A stretch of 38,604 nt of DNA. It comes from an uncultured Verrucomicrobiota bacterium. GTDB taxonomy: Bacteria; Verrucomicrobiota; Verrucomicrobiia; Verrucomicrobiales; Akkermansiaceae. Of the stretch, positions 15,181-23,779 are shown piece by piece. A program made the position numbers and the translations under genes. The stretch covers positions 1 to 38,604 of the forward strand of contig CALMKO010000088.1 in NCBI GenBank assembly GCA_937867415.1, written 5' to 3'. Each line of letters opens with the position of its first letter. The first letter of the stretch is position 1. Below the pieces are notes generated by a model. That model was not told the origin of the DNA. It saw nothing but the letters and a program-made list of their open reading frames with translations, and made no database searches.

Positions 15181-16662
15181 ATGAAATCTCTTGTCATCCT
15201 TGCGCTCTTCACCTGCCACGCCATCGCCCTTGCTGAAGAATCAGTGAGTTGGGAGAATCCGTTACGGGAGAAGCTTGTGAAAATGGCTGCCGACCTGACC
15301 GCCAATCTTAAGCCCTGGGACGTGCCCAACTGTCGCTTTGAAGTGGAGAAGCACAGTGCCGTGGCGGATGGTGTCACCCTCAACACGACCGCCATCCAGA
15401 AGACGATTGATGAGTGTTCCAATGCTGGCGGAGGCGTGGTTCTCTTTTCCAAAGGTGACTATGTGACCGGGACTCTCGTGTTGAAATCCGGCGTCATGTT
15501 GGAGATCTCCGAGAAATCCCGCATCCTCGGCAGCACGAACCTTGCGGACTACCCGGATCAGATCGCTTCAAGAAAGACGGTGATGGACACCCACATGAAG
15601 GTGAAACAGTCGCTTATTTTTGCAGAAGGAGTCGAGCGCGTCGGAATCCGGGGACCGGGGACGATCGATTTCCGCGGCACGAAATCCAACTTCCCGGGGA
15701 AACAAACCATCGCCGAAACTCCCGGCCGACCTTTCGGAATGCGGTTTATCGATTCGAAGAAAATCGTCGTCGAAAACATCACGCTCACGAACTCCGCGTG
15801 CTGGATGCAGAATTACCTGAATTGTGAGGATCTGATATTTCAAAAGATGATGGTTATCAATCATGCGAACTATAACAACGACGGTATCGACATCGACGGC
15901 TGCCGCCGGGTGATACTCCGCAACTGCATGATCAACTCGGAAGACGACGCCTTTTGCCTCAAGGGTGCCAGTCTTCGTCCGACCGAGGATTTGCTCGTCG
16001 AAGATTCCACATTTTATAGCACCTGCAATGCTTTCAAAATCGGCACCGATACCCAGGGCGACTTCCGTCGTATTTTTGCCCGCAACCTCAAGCTCGGTGG
16101 TATTGCCAAAGACATGAAAAGCTCGGCGGGTCATCAGGCCAGCACTGGTATTACACTCGCCACTGTCGATGGTGGCACGGTGGAAGACATCCTGATTTCC
16201 GACACGTCCATCGAGCGCGCGCGGTGCCCGGTCTTTTTGCGCGTCGGAAGTCGGGGCCGTCTGATGCCGGGGATGCCGGCAGCGCCTGTCGGTTCGCTTA
16301 GGCGCATTGTGATCGAAAACATTTCAGGAAGCGGGAACTTCCGCCAGGGTTCGTTCATCTCCGGCATCAAGGACGGAGTCATCGAGGATGTGGTGATTCG
16401 AAACTACCAGGTAGGTATGGAGGGCGGAGGCACTACCGAGATGATGCAGGCACCGGTGGCAGAGAGCGAAAAAGGTTATCCCGACGCCCATCAGTTCAGC
16501 GTTAAAGGACTTCCCGCGATGGGTTTCTTTATCCGTCACGCCCGACGTGTCGATTTTCATGACGTGAGCGTCACCCCTGCCGCGTCCGATGCGCGACCAG
16601 CCTTCGTGTTAGGTGCCGGGGCGGAAGACGTGCGTCTTGACGGCGAGGCAATGGCAAACTGA
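15181..16662 (+). CDS. Secreted GH28-like (polygalacturonase-fold) protein
   Basis: A 493-residue right-handed beta-helix protein. The start at 15181 gives the signal peptide KSLVILALFTCHAIALA; an ATG 51 bp earlier does not. The N-terminus has the usual GH28 opening (FGA-like VADGVTLNTTAIQKTIDEC, GGGVVLFSKGDYVTGTLVLKS). Active-site landmarks are NNDGIDIDG and SEDDAFCLKG, equivalent to the NTD and DD motifs. The third canonical motif (GHG) is not evident: that region reads CNAFKIGTDTQGDF. It is therefore related to exo-acting or rhamnogalacturonan-type GH28-like enzymes, and the exact activity is open. It probably forms a two-gene unit with the upstream propeller protein. Confidence 0.88.
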   Translation: MKSLVILALFTCHAIALAEESVSWENPLREKLVKMAADLTANLKPWDVPNCRFEVEKHSAVADGVTLNTTAIQKTIDECSNAGGGVVLFSKGDYVTGTLVLKSGVMLEISEKSRILGSTNLADYPDQIASRKTVMDTHMKVKQSLIFAEGVERVGIRGPGTIDFRGTKSNFPGKQTIAETPGRPFGMRFIDSKKIVVENITLTNSACWMQNYLNCEDLIFQKMMVINHANYNNDGIDIDGCRRVILRNCMINSEDDAFCLKGASLRPTEDLLVEDSTFYSTCNAFKIGTDTQGDFRRIFARNLKLGGIAKDMKSSAGHQASTGITLATVDGGTVEDILISDTSIERARCPVFLRVGSRGRLMPGMPAAPVGSLRRIVIENISGSGNFRQGSFISGIKDGVIEDVVIRNYQVGMEGGGTTEMMQAPVAESEKGYPDAHQFSVKGLPAMGFFIRHARRVDFHDVSVTPAASDARPAFVLGAGAEDVRLDGEAMAN

Positions 16663-16667
16663 GCGTT

Positions 16668-16790
16668 CTAGTATTTGGCCAGGATCAGTTTTCCATTGTG
16701 ATGGACATTGAGGGCCATTTCATCTTTCAGCGGCTTTCCCGTGGGGTCGATTCTGCTTAGCCTAGAGAGGGAAATAGAACCGCAGACGGA
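16668..16790 (-). pseudogene. Possible 3' remnant of a degraded gene
   Basis: On the minus strand a short frame without a start reads LSRIDPTGKPLKDEM followed by ALNVHHNGKLILAKY and a stop at 16668-16670. It has protein-like composition but is cut by a stop just upstream, next to the 10-bp tandem repeat. I do not recognise the family. It may be the last part of a lost gene. Confidence 0.3.
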
Positions 16791-16810
16791 CGCAGATTAA
16801 CGCGGATAAC
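16781..16810. repeat. Three 10-bp imperfect tandem units
   Basis: CGCAGACGGA, CGCAGATTAA and CGCGGATAAC follow each other without gap. The pattern resembles short CGCAGATTAACGCGGAT-type intergenic repeats seen dispersed in some environmental genomes. Only one locus is visible here. A 15-bp inverted repeat (16836-16850, TCACCCTCAGGGTGA) lies close by. Confidence 0.55.
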
Positions 16811-16879
16811 TAGAAAGTTGCGTCGATTGTTGCCATCACCCTCAGGGTGAAGCTAGAGTTTTTGAGAAGTTACTTAAAA

Positions 16880-17557
16880 TCAATTTTCATCAGGCACGAA
16901 TTCGCGGTTGCTGGATAGGATGAATTTGTCCATGGCAAATCCATCTTCGCGCATGCTGAACATAATCTCATTCTCGCCAGGCTTCGTGACATCGAGATAC
17001 AACTGGAGCGGCACACCAGAGTGGACTTCATCGGTCCGCTGCCTGCTGTCCCAAGCCCAGGCGTGTTTTTTCACGGTCTGCCAGCGTTGTCCGGATGCCG
17101 GCCACTCGCCGTTAAGTCCTACATGGATGCCGTTGTCCTCGGTGCCGGTCGAGAAGACTCTCACCCAGACATAGTATCGCCCGGGATTCTTGAAATGTGC
17201 TTTGTAATGGAGCACCCCCATCTTTCCGGGTTCGCTACAGAAGTTCTCTCCATCGATGAGTGGGTCGTCATGAGTCACTCGACTGTCCGGCAGAATCTCC
17301 ACATAGGCACCACCGCTGGCGCCCGGTAGGTGGGATGGATCCGGATCCGGTTTTATGTCCGGAATCCTTTCTGGTGATGCGATGTGCCACGCACGTGTCG
17401 TGGCGATACTCTGCTTGTAATAGTACTCGGCCTCCACGGAGAGCAAGCCATCATCTTCGGTAAACACCAGATCGGGTTTGGGAGCGTGCCTCTCGATTGC
17501 TAGTGCAGCACCGCAGGCGGTGATCATCAGCGCAGCGGTGAATGGCTTAAGATTCAT
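16880..17557 (-). CDS. Secreted protein with GH115-C-terminal-like domain
   Basis: A 225-residue exported protein (signal peptide FTAALMITACGAALA). The body matches the beta-sandwich domain commonly annotated as glycosyl hydrolase family 115 C-terminal: DGLLSVEAEYYYKQ, ASGGAYVEILPDSRVTHDD, NPGRYYVWVRVFSTGTEDNGIHVGLNG, EWPASGQRWQ and MFSMREDGFAMDKFIL. In larger enzymes this domain is an accessory, probably carbohydrate-binding module; here it stands alone. It is the last gene of the four-gene minus-strand operon, 32 bp after the sugar dehydrogenase. Confidence 0.8.
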   Translation of the reverse strand: MNLKPFTAALMITACGAALAIERHAPKPDLVFTEDDGLLSVEAEYYYKQSIATTRAWHIASPERIPDIKPDPDPSHLPGASGGAYVEILPDSRVTHDDPLIDGENFCSEPGKMGVLHYKAHFKNPGRYYVWVRVFSTGTEDNGIHVGLNGEWPASGQRWQTVKKHAWAWDSRQRTDEVHSGVPLQLYLDVTKPGENEIMFSMREDGFAMDKFILSSNREFVPDEN

Positions 17558-17589
17558 GGGAGGGTTAGTTGCTGGTGTTGTGTATCAAC

Positions 17590-19887
17590 TCACGGATCTT
17601 TTGCTGGCGTCTGTTGGATCCACTCTTTCAGGAGTGCGACCGCCTTTTGATCGACTTCTGACGATCCGAATGGCGGCATGCGGGTGAAGCCGTTGGTGGT
17701 GGCAAGCCGGTGATAGATAACGGAGTGGTCTGGATCTTGCGGAACGATGAGTTTGTTGAGGGGATTGCCGCCGTTGTTGATGGCCTTGCCGTTGATGAGT
17801 CCGGTTTGCTCCAGCGTGAGTTCAGGGCGCGCGTCCAATACCCCATAGGGCACCATGCCGCCGGCTTTGTGGCAGTAGGCACAGTTTACGGCGAGGTAAG
17901 AGCGGACGCGGGCTTCGAGTGGAGCTTTGTTATCATCCGTTGCGAAGTAGCGGGGAAGCTGACTGGGTGAAACGGGTGGGGCGCTGAGGTAGTCGCTGTT
18001 TTTAAGAAAGGTGAGTTGGTTGCCGCTGAAGCCCTGGAAGGCGAAGTTTCGATTGAGTTGGCGGGTGTCGAAGGAAAGCGCGTAGCCGGCCTGCGGCGAG
18101 TGGCAGGCGATGCACTCGGAGCGGCTCGGGACGTGCCAGCGCTGGGTGGTGGCCGTGCCATCCACGGTGAGCTTGAGATCGATATCGGCGCCGCTGTCAG
18201 GCACCAGCGTGGCATCGGTCCCGGCGTCATTCCATCGGTAGCTGACACCATAAGCGCCGGAAGTGCTTTTTACTAACAACCGGGTTTCAAGGCGCTTCCT
18301 GGTCGCTGGATTTCCGCGCACGGTTTCCATATCGAAGTGCTGCACCCAGATCTGCCCGGCAGGAAACGTCCACAAGCCATCGCCAGATGGGATCATTCTG
18401 TCGGTGGTATTCGGGATGATGAACCAGTTGCGGGTGATGGCGTGGTCGTTCCAGGAAGGGAGGTTGATCGTATAGGGAATCAAACCTGGGGCAGGGGAGA
18501 GTTTGGCGAGATCGGTGAAGAGACCGGTCGCACTGAGCGTGGCTGGGAAACGGGTGGTGGCCGTATCGGTCGTAAGCCGGAGGATGCGATTGCCGTCGAA
18601 GTCAGCCATGAGCAGGTCGCCATTTGACGGATCAGTCCCGAACGCGACGATCCCTACCTCACCGGCGATGCGGGTCACGGTCGGCGGCTGTGTCCCATTG
18701 CGAGTGAGCGACCAGATATGGCCGGAGACGAAGTCGGAAAAGATATAGGAACCGGTCAGGCTTGGAATCCCCGAGCCACGATAGACGAGGCCGCCGGAAA
18801 TCGACTTGCCGATGAAGTTGGAATCTCCACCACTGTGGGTGTATTCGTAGAGTGGTTTTTTGTGGAGCCTATCGAAATCGGCGGGTGCGTCTTTGGCCTT
18901 GGGGCCGTCGTGATTTCCCTCGCGGAAAGCCCAGCCGTAGTTGCCGCCCTTGGTGATGATGTCCACTTCCTCGTAGCTGTTGGATCCGACGTCGCCGACC
19001 CAAAGTTCGTTCGTTTGGGAGTCGAAGCTAAAACGCCACGGATTGCGCAGTCCGACCGCCCAGAACTCGGTGCGGACCTTCGCGGGGTCGATGGCAATAC
19101 CATTGAAACTTGTCGCGCCGACGAAGGGGTTGTCCGCCGGGACGGAGAAGCGTGCCACTCCGGCATCCAGCGGAATCGCTGCGTGGGGATTGGGGGCAAG
19201 GCTGCCGGTTTTTTTGTCCACATCGATGCGGGCAATGCCTGCGAAGAAGTCCTTCGTGATGTTCTGGCTGTTGTTGTAAAGGTCATTCTGCCAGCCTTCG
19301 TCGCCGAAGGAAATGTAGAGGTAACCGTCAGGACCGAAGTGAAGATCGCCGCCGTTGTGATTGTCAGCTTCATCTTCCTGCTGGAGCAGGACCAGTTCAG
19401 AGTCGCTGTCAGCGGAGTCGGGGTCTCTTGCTTTCGTGGTGAAACGCGAAACCCGTTCGTAAACCGTGCTGCCGATCTTCACTGAATAGAAGATATAGAA
19501 ATAGCGGTTCCTCGCGTAGTTCGGATGAAAAGCGATGCCTAACAATCCCTGTTCACTGGAGGTGCTGAGCGATTCGTTGCGCGACTTCAGCAGGGCTGGA
19601 AGATCGAGGAAAGTGGATGGCGTCGGCGTGCTTGCAGTCACGTCAGGGATCAGGCGGACAAGCCCCCCGCGATCACAAGCAAAGAGCCGCCGCGTATCGC
19701 CGGGTGGGCTGGTCATGGCCACGGGTGAGGACACTCCCGTGAAGGCCGTGACCACCTGAATGGCAAGTGTCGGCGGCGTGGCCGGAACGTTGAGATTGGG
19801 ATTTCCAACGCGAGGGGCCTGGGAAAGAGCGCCTTGAAGCGACATCGCAAACAGCCCGTTTACTGCTAGAAGTATTTTTGAATTCAT
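17590..19887 (-). CDS. PQQ-type sugar dehydrogenase with C-terminal di-haem cytochrome c region
   Basis: A 765-residue secreted protein. After the signal peptide, residues ~35-430 form a glucose/sorbosone dehydrogenase beta-propeller: EQGLLGIAFHPNYARNRYFYIFYS, NHNGGDLHFGPDGYLYISFGD, GLRNPWRFSFD, LWVGDVGSNSYEEVDII and GGNYGWAFREG. The C-terminal ~300 residues contain two haem c motifs, CIACH (Cys592-His596) and CAYCH (Cys669-His673). A likely axial Met lies in MPPFGSSEVD near the end. The enzyme should oxidise a sugar using PQQ and pass electrons through its own haems. Its ATG overlaps the stop of the upstream DUF1080 gene in ATGA, so the two are translationally coupled. Confidence 0.92.
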   Translation of the reverse strand: MNSKILLAVNGLFAMSLQGALSQAPRVGNPNLNVPATPPTLAIQVVTAFTGVSSPVAMTSPPGDTRRLFACDRGGLVRLIPDVTASTPTPSTFLDLPALLKSRNESLSTSSEQGLLGIAFHPNYARNRYFYIFYSVKIGSTVYERVSRFTTKARDPDSADSDSELVLLQQEDEADNHNGGDLHFGPDGYLYISFGDEGWQNDLYNNSQNITKDFFAGIARIDVDKKTGSLAPNPHAAIPLDAGVARFSVPADNPFVGATSFNGIAIDPAKVRTEFWAVGLRNPWRFSFDSQTNELWVGDVGSNSYEEVDIITKGGNYGWAFREGNHDGPKAKDAPADFDRLHKKPLYEYTHSGGDSNFIGKSISGGLVYRGSGIPSLTGSYIFSDFVSGHIWSLTRNGTQPPTVTRIAGEVGIVAFGTDPSNGDLLMADFDGNRILRLTTDTATTRFPATLSATGLFTDLAKLSPAPGLIPYTINLPSWNDHAITRNWFIIPNTTDRMIPSGDGLWTFPAGQIWVQHFDMETVRGNPATRKRLETRLLVKSTSGAYGVSYRWNDAGTDATLVPDSGADIDLKLTVDGTATTQRWHVPSRSECIACHSPQAGYALSFDTRQLNRNFAFQGFSGNQLTFLKNSDYLSAPPVSPSQLPRYFATDDNKAPLEARVRSYLAVNCAYCHKAGGMVPYGVLDARPELTLEQTGLINGKAINNGGNPLNKLIVPQDPDHSVIYHRLATTNGFTRMPPFGSSEVDQKAVALLKEWIQQTPAKDP

Positions 19888-20720
19888 GGATCGCTCTTAA
19901 GAAACGGCTCGGCAGGCAAATCTGCTTGAAATTCCTTGATTCGGATATTTCGATAGAATATCTCCGCGGTCTCAGCCTGGAAGGCGATCGGGCCCGTGTC
20001 CTTGGAGAGCGCGGTCGCATGGTTGACCACCTTGCCGTTGACTTTGTGGATGGTGTAGTGGCCGCCCATCACGATCAGCTCGCATTGATTCCATTGACCA
20101 ACGAGTCCGTGGACCACGGCATCCGCCGCAGCGGGATGGTCCCATTTTTTGTTGGTGAGGACGGTGCCTCCTTTGCCGGGAAGAATGAAGCAACCGTCCG
20201 GACATTGCTCCCAAGTGAAACTCACGCCCAGATCCCACAGCTCTCCCGTATAATTCGTTTGATTCAAATGTTCGTATCGGATCTGGAACTCCAAGCCCGC
20301 CGGCCAGATTTTTTGATCGATCATGTGATAGTAAAGCCCCGCGTCATACTGCCATTGACCGAAGTTGTTCAGTCTTTTTGGTCCCCACTTGTATTCAAAC
20401 TTGAGGCTGTAGCGGCTGTAAGACTTCTTGCTCACCATCATCGCATGGGTGTCATCGATCTTCTGGTCGAGCTGGAAACCGTCCTGGAAGTTTTGATAGA
20501 CGTGAATCTCGCCATTTTCGCCGGGACTGAAAACCTGAATCGCGGTTTCCGGTTTTCCATCCTTTGAGAGGAGCATCCAGTTTTCAAAACCCTTTCCATT
20601 GTAGATCGAAACATATCCCTCCGGCACCGCAGGCTCGGCCGCATGTACGGCCATGGCGGTCGAAAAAAGCAGGGCAGACGATAGAAGTTTCACTACTTGA
20701 AAAGGTTGGTTTGTGATCAT
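19884..20720 (-). CDS. Secreted DUF1080 protein (3-keto-disaccharide hydrolase family)
   Basis: A 278-residue exported protein. The ATG at 20720 is preferred over 20732 because it overlaps the GH43 stop codon as ATGA and begins the signal peptide (VVKLLSSALLFSTAMAVHAA). The rest is one DUF1080 jelly-roll: YVSIYNGKGFENWMLL, KKSYSRYSLKFEYKWG, QYDAGLYYHMIDQKIWPAGLEFQI, GQWNQCELIVMGGHYTIHKVNGK and TGPIAFQAETAEIFYRNIRI. Members act on glycosides oxidised at C3. Coupling to GH43 on one side and a sugar dehydrogenase on the other supports an oxidative glycan step in the periplasm. Substrate unknown. Confidence 0.9.
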   Translation of the reverse strand: MITNQPFQVVKLLSSALLFSTAMAVHAAEPAVPEGYVSIYNGKGFENWMLLSKDGKPETAIQVFSPGENGEIHVYQNFQDGFQLDQKIDDTHAMMVSKKSYSRYSLKFEYKWGPKRLNNFGQWQYDAGLYYHMIDQKIWPAGLEFQIRYEHLNQTNYTGELWDLGVSFTWEQCPDGCFILPGKGGTVLTNKKWDHPAAADAVVHGLVGQWNQCELIVMGGHYTIHKVNGKVVNHATALSKDTGPIAFQAETAEIFYRNIRIKEFQADLPAEPFLKSDP

Positions 20721-22042
20721 TCGAAAGTCCACCAGTCCACCAGCGGCCCGTCCTCACCTGTTACTTTGAAATCCAGTTCCACGGCATGCACGCCGCTGAC
20801 GGCGGAGGCTTCGCAGACGACCTCGGTCCATGTTACATCAGGTGCGCCCTTGATTTCGAGGGTTGCGATCTTCGATGACGAGCCATCGCCTGATTGGAAG
20901 CTGATGGTGCTGTCGGATTTCCCCGGTTTGACGCGTATTCGCAGATGTTTCGGCATTGTTTTGAAATCGAGATATTTATAAACCGCGCGGTCGCCATCGC
21001 GGATACCCGAGAGTATCTCAGTATCCTCGCCCACCGTGGAGACACGCATATTTCCCCACAGCCCGCATGCCTGTTCTGCCTCGATCCGCAGGCTGGAGTC
21101 GAGCGGCGGCTCGGCGCCTTGGGTTGTCATCTCCACCTCGGGAATACTGCCGTCATCACGAAAGGTGATCGGTTCCACACAAGTCCGCCGCATCATGACG
21201 ACTCCTTGGCTGGAACGATGGTAGAATACATACCATTTCCCGCCGAACCCGACGATAGAGCCATGGTTGTTCCAGTTTCCCGGGTTGCAGTGGGAGTTGT
21301 CGATGATCACGCCCCGATACTGGTAAGGCCCGAATGGAGATTTGCTAGTCGCATAGCCGAGGCAGCTTGGCGTTGCTGCGCGACTGACATCGGCATAGAT
21401 CAGGTAGTAAAGGCCGTTTCGCTTGGTCATGGAGGCTCCCTCGTGGAAATGATGTTCCTTCTCAGTGATGACTGGTTCTTGGATCGACCCCTCGTCAAGC
21501 GTCCGCATGTCTTTGTTGAGCTTCGCCATTTTCAGATTGAACTGCCCCCAGACAAGATAGGCTTGTCCGTCATCGTCGATGAAGGTGGCTGGATCAATTT
21601 CCAAATGCTTGCCGACGTTGAGGAAGCTTGGATTCGAGAAGGGACCGGTAGGGCATTCTGAGGTGGCAACCCCGATAGGAATCTGATCCGGTTGACAGAA
21701 GTAGAAGTAGTATAAGCCGTCCCGGTATTGGCAATCGGGCGCATAGAGAATGGTGTCATTGGCTGGCAACATGTCGTTTTTTCCCAAGGTGACAAAGCTG
21801 TCTGGATGGAACTTCCATGTCTTCATGTCATTGGTGGAAAGCACGACGTTGGAGTAGGAACAATAGTGGTCGGTTTTTTCGTCCAGCGAGCAATAGACAT
21901 AGAGCTGCCCGTCCGCGCCGACCTTGGCGGAGGGATCCGCTGGAAAAGTCGATGGCGGACCGATGGGATTGCGGGCTTGCGCTCCGGTGACGATGGCGAG
22001 GAAAATCGCAATAATGAAGTTGATATCAATGGATTTACGCAC
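20717..22042 (-). CDS. Secreted GH43 enzyme with CBM6-like module
   Basis: A 441-residue enzyme. The GTG at 22042 is chosen because it gives a compact signal peptide (MRKS then INFIIAIFLAIVTGAQA) and leaves the dyad site upstream; ATG 22069 is the alternative. The five-bladed propeller shows the GH43 triad: base Asp36 in PADPSAKV, Asp150 in LEIDPATFIDDDGQAYLVWG and acid Glu201 in FHEGASMTKRNGLYYLIYA. Residues ~320-441 are a CBM6-like beta-sandwich (RIEAEQACGLWGN, GDRAVYKYLDF, DFKVTGEDGPLVDWWTFE). Likely activities are arabinofuranosidase or xylosidase on hemicellulose or pectin side chains. First gene of the operon driven by dyad site 5. Confidence 0.92.
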   Translation of the reverse strand: MRKSIDINFIIAIFLAIVTGAQARNPIGPPSTFPADPSAKVGADGQLYVYCSLDEKTDHYCSYSNVVLSTNDMKTWKFHPDSFVTLGKNDMLPANDTILYAPDCQYRDGLYYFYFCQPDQIPIGVATSECPTGPFSNPSFLNVGKHLEIDPATFIDDDGQAYLVWGQFNLKMAKLNKDMRTLDEGSIQEPVITEKEHHFHEGASMTKRNGLYYLIYADVSRAATPSCLGYATSKSPFGPYQYRGVIIDNSHCNPGNWNNHGSIVGFGGKWYVFYHRSSQGVVMMRRTCVEPITFRDDGSIPEVEMTTQGAEPPLDSSLRIEAEQACGLWGNMRVSTVGEDTEILSGIRDGDRAVYKYLDFKTMPKHLRIRVKPGKSDSTISFQSGDGSSSKIATLEIKGAPDVTWTEVVCEASAVSGVHAVELDFKVTGEDGPLVDWWTFE

Positions 22043-22076
22043 CGAGCCACGCTGACACGTTCTTACCATTCGAGAT

Positions 22077-22094
22077 ATGGCCTGATCGGGCCAT
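22077..22094. promoter_or_regulatory. Dyad operator-like site 5, upstream of GH43 operon
   Basis: ATGGCCTGATCGGGCCAT, one base from a perfect palindrome. On the minus strand it ends 34 bp before the chosen GTG start, closer than the other copies, which would fit a repressor site near the promoter or a misjudged start codon. Confidence 0.68.
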
Positions 22095-22547
22095 TCGTTG
22101 GATCTTGAAATTCGCATTCGGCCGGTGAAGTGTCCCGGTTGGGAGACTATTGGGAATTGAGCAGGGATTCATCGGAGGAATTCGACTTGGAAGCGGAGGA
22201 AGTGATTTCCTTACATCTCGGATAATCAGCAAAAACTGTTTGATTGCGCCTGAAGAACCGGCGCAGGTCCACCCAGAAAAACAGTAGCCAAAAGCAGTCA
22301 AAAATCTCTTGGCAAAGTGACCCGGAGAGCTACCCTCGTCGCATCTGAATTTATCCGCCAGGTTCAGAGGTGATGATCACGAAATTGCTGCTGATGCATC
22401 GCGTTTTTCTTCACGGCTTACCGGTAGATTTCACTTTGTTATCACCCATTGCCTAGCCTCTGGTAAGTGCATCGACTCTTTCAACGAACTTCACCGGTAA
22501 ACTGATAATCATACAAATCCCCGAACCAACTCTTTTCACAATAAAAT
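22095..22547. other. Intergenic region between divergent GH43 and DUF1080 genes
   Basis: About 450 bp that must hold promoters for both directions. I see no reading frame of coding character and no second dyad. Two copies of ACCGGTA (around 22420 and 22494) are too short to interpret. Confidence 0.45.
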
Positions 22548-23312
22548 ATGAATACCCGAAAAATCCAATCGACCGCCATTCCGTCATTTGTTGCTGTAAT
22601 GTTCGGTCTGTCATCCCTTGCAAAAAGCGCCGAACCCATCTTTCCGGAACCTGCCGGGGCGGATACAGCAGGATTTATTTCGATCTTCGACGGCAAAACT
22701 CTAACAAACTGGGAGGCGGACCCGAAGTATTGGCGTGTCGAAAACGGAATGCTCGTCGGTGAGGTAACTCCGGAAACGCTGCTCAACGCCAACTCATTCG
22801 CCATCTGGCGCGGCGGTGCGCCTGCCGATTTCGAACTAAAAGTCGAATACCGCGTAAGCGCCGACGGAAATAGCGGAATCAACTACCGCAGCAGCCAGGT
22901 GCCTAACCCAGCCTTCGCCTTGAAGGGCTATCAGTGTGACATCGACGGCGCCTTCAGTTGGACCGGGCAAAACTACGAGGAGCGTGGACGCACCTTCCTC
23001 GCCCTCCGTGGGCAAATGACACGACTAACAGCTGATGCCAAGCCCGCGATCGTCGCCAGCACCGGCGAAAAAGACGCGCTCGCGAAGTTTCTGCGTGGTG
23101 AAGACTGGAACCAAGTCCACCTCATCATCCGCGGCAATGTCCTCACCCACTTGATTAACGGTCACGTCATGTGCGTCGTTGTGGACGAGGATTCCGCCGC
23201 GCGAACGGCCGCCGGGCTGATCGGAGTGCAGGTCCACGTCGGCCCGCCGATGAAGATTGAATATCGGAATTTCATGCTCAAGCTGCTTCCTCCGAATACT
23301 GGCAAGCCTTGA
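22548..23312 (+). CDS. Secreted DUF1080 protein (3-keto-disaccharide hydrolase family)
   Basis: A 254-residue exported protein with a signal peptide (SFVAVMFGLSSLAKSA). It is the canonical small DUF1080 form: FISIFDGKTLTNWEADPKYWRVENGMLVGE, APADFELKVEYRVSADGNSGINYRS, LKGYQCDIDGAFSWTGQNYEERGRTFL, DWNQVHLIIRGNVLTHLINGHVM and AGLIGVQVHVGPPMKIEYRNFML. It is the third DUF1080 gene of the window and is diverged from the other two. Transcribed divergently from the GH43 operon. A truncated copy of its 3' end lies 470 bp downstream, pointing to past duplication. Confidence 0.92.
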   Translation: MNTRKIQSTAIPSFVAVMFGLSSLAKSAEPIFPEPAGADTAGFISIFDGKTLTNWEADPKYWRVENGMLVGEVTPETLLNANSFAIWRGGAPADFELKVEYRVSADGNSGINYRSSQVPNPAFALKGYQCDIDGAFSWTGQNYEERGRTFLALRGQMTRLTADAKPAIVASTGEKDALAKFLRGEDWNQVHLIIRGNVLTHLINGHVMCVVVDEDSAARTAAGLIGVQVHVGPPMKIEYRNFMLKLLPPNTGKP

Positions 23313-23426
23313 GCGGTTTGCCATCAATGCTCGGTAACGTGATAGGCGAGGCGGTGGTGCGCAAGAATCCGATTAAACTTGACAGTAGATCGCCGTTGGA
23401 TCGACGCGTCTGTCGGCTCGCTGGAT

Positions 23427-23723
23427 CTATTTTTGAGCTGCTTTTCGCAACTGGCGGTCTCTTGCCGACCAGATTACAAAATAGATGGCTGTGAGCATCA
23501 GAGGGAATGCTACTGCAAATTCTAGTGTGCTTTTGAGATTCTGTTGCAACGTCTCGCCATTGATGAACCCCAGAATGAAGTATGCAGTTACGGTCAACAA
23601 TATTTTTAACCAGTTTTCACTCAAGAATGGCCGAATAAAGCCACTTGTAAGCATGAGCGACCATTGAGTGTTTCGAGCCTCCTTCGTCAATCGAAAGCGT
23701 TGATGGAGCGTTTTGATAATCAT
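23427..23723 (-). CDS. Small two-helix membrane protein, unknown
   Basis: A 98-residue protein with a basic N-terminus and two hydrophobic segments: WLKILLTVTAYFILGFI (about residues 38-54) and FAVAFPLMLTAIYFVIW (about 69-85), ending RDRQLRKAAQK. The composition is that of a real inner-membrane protein rather than a shadow frame. It has no signal for a function. It sits between a complete DUF1080 gene and a truncated copy of it, on the opposite strand, so it may have come in with the rearrangement. Confidence 0.6.
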   Translation of the reverse strand: MIIKTLHQRFRLTKEARNTQWSLMLTSGFIRPFLSENWLKILLTVTAYFILGFINGETLQQNLKSTLEFAVAFPLMLTAIYFVIWSARDRQLRKAAQK

Positions 23724-23779
23724 TTTTGGTGGGTTGAAATTCTGTCAGGTATGTTATTGATTACCGCAAGCGCCGCCCC

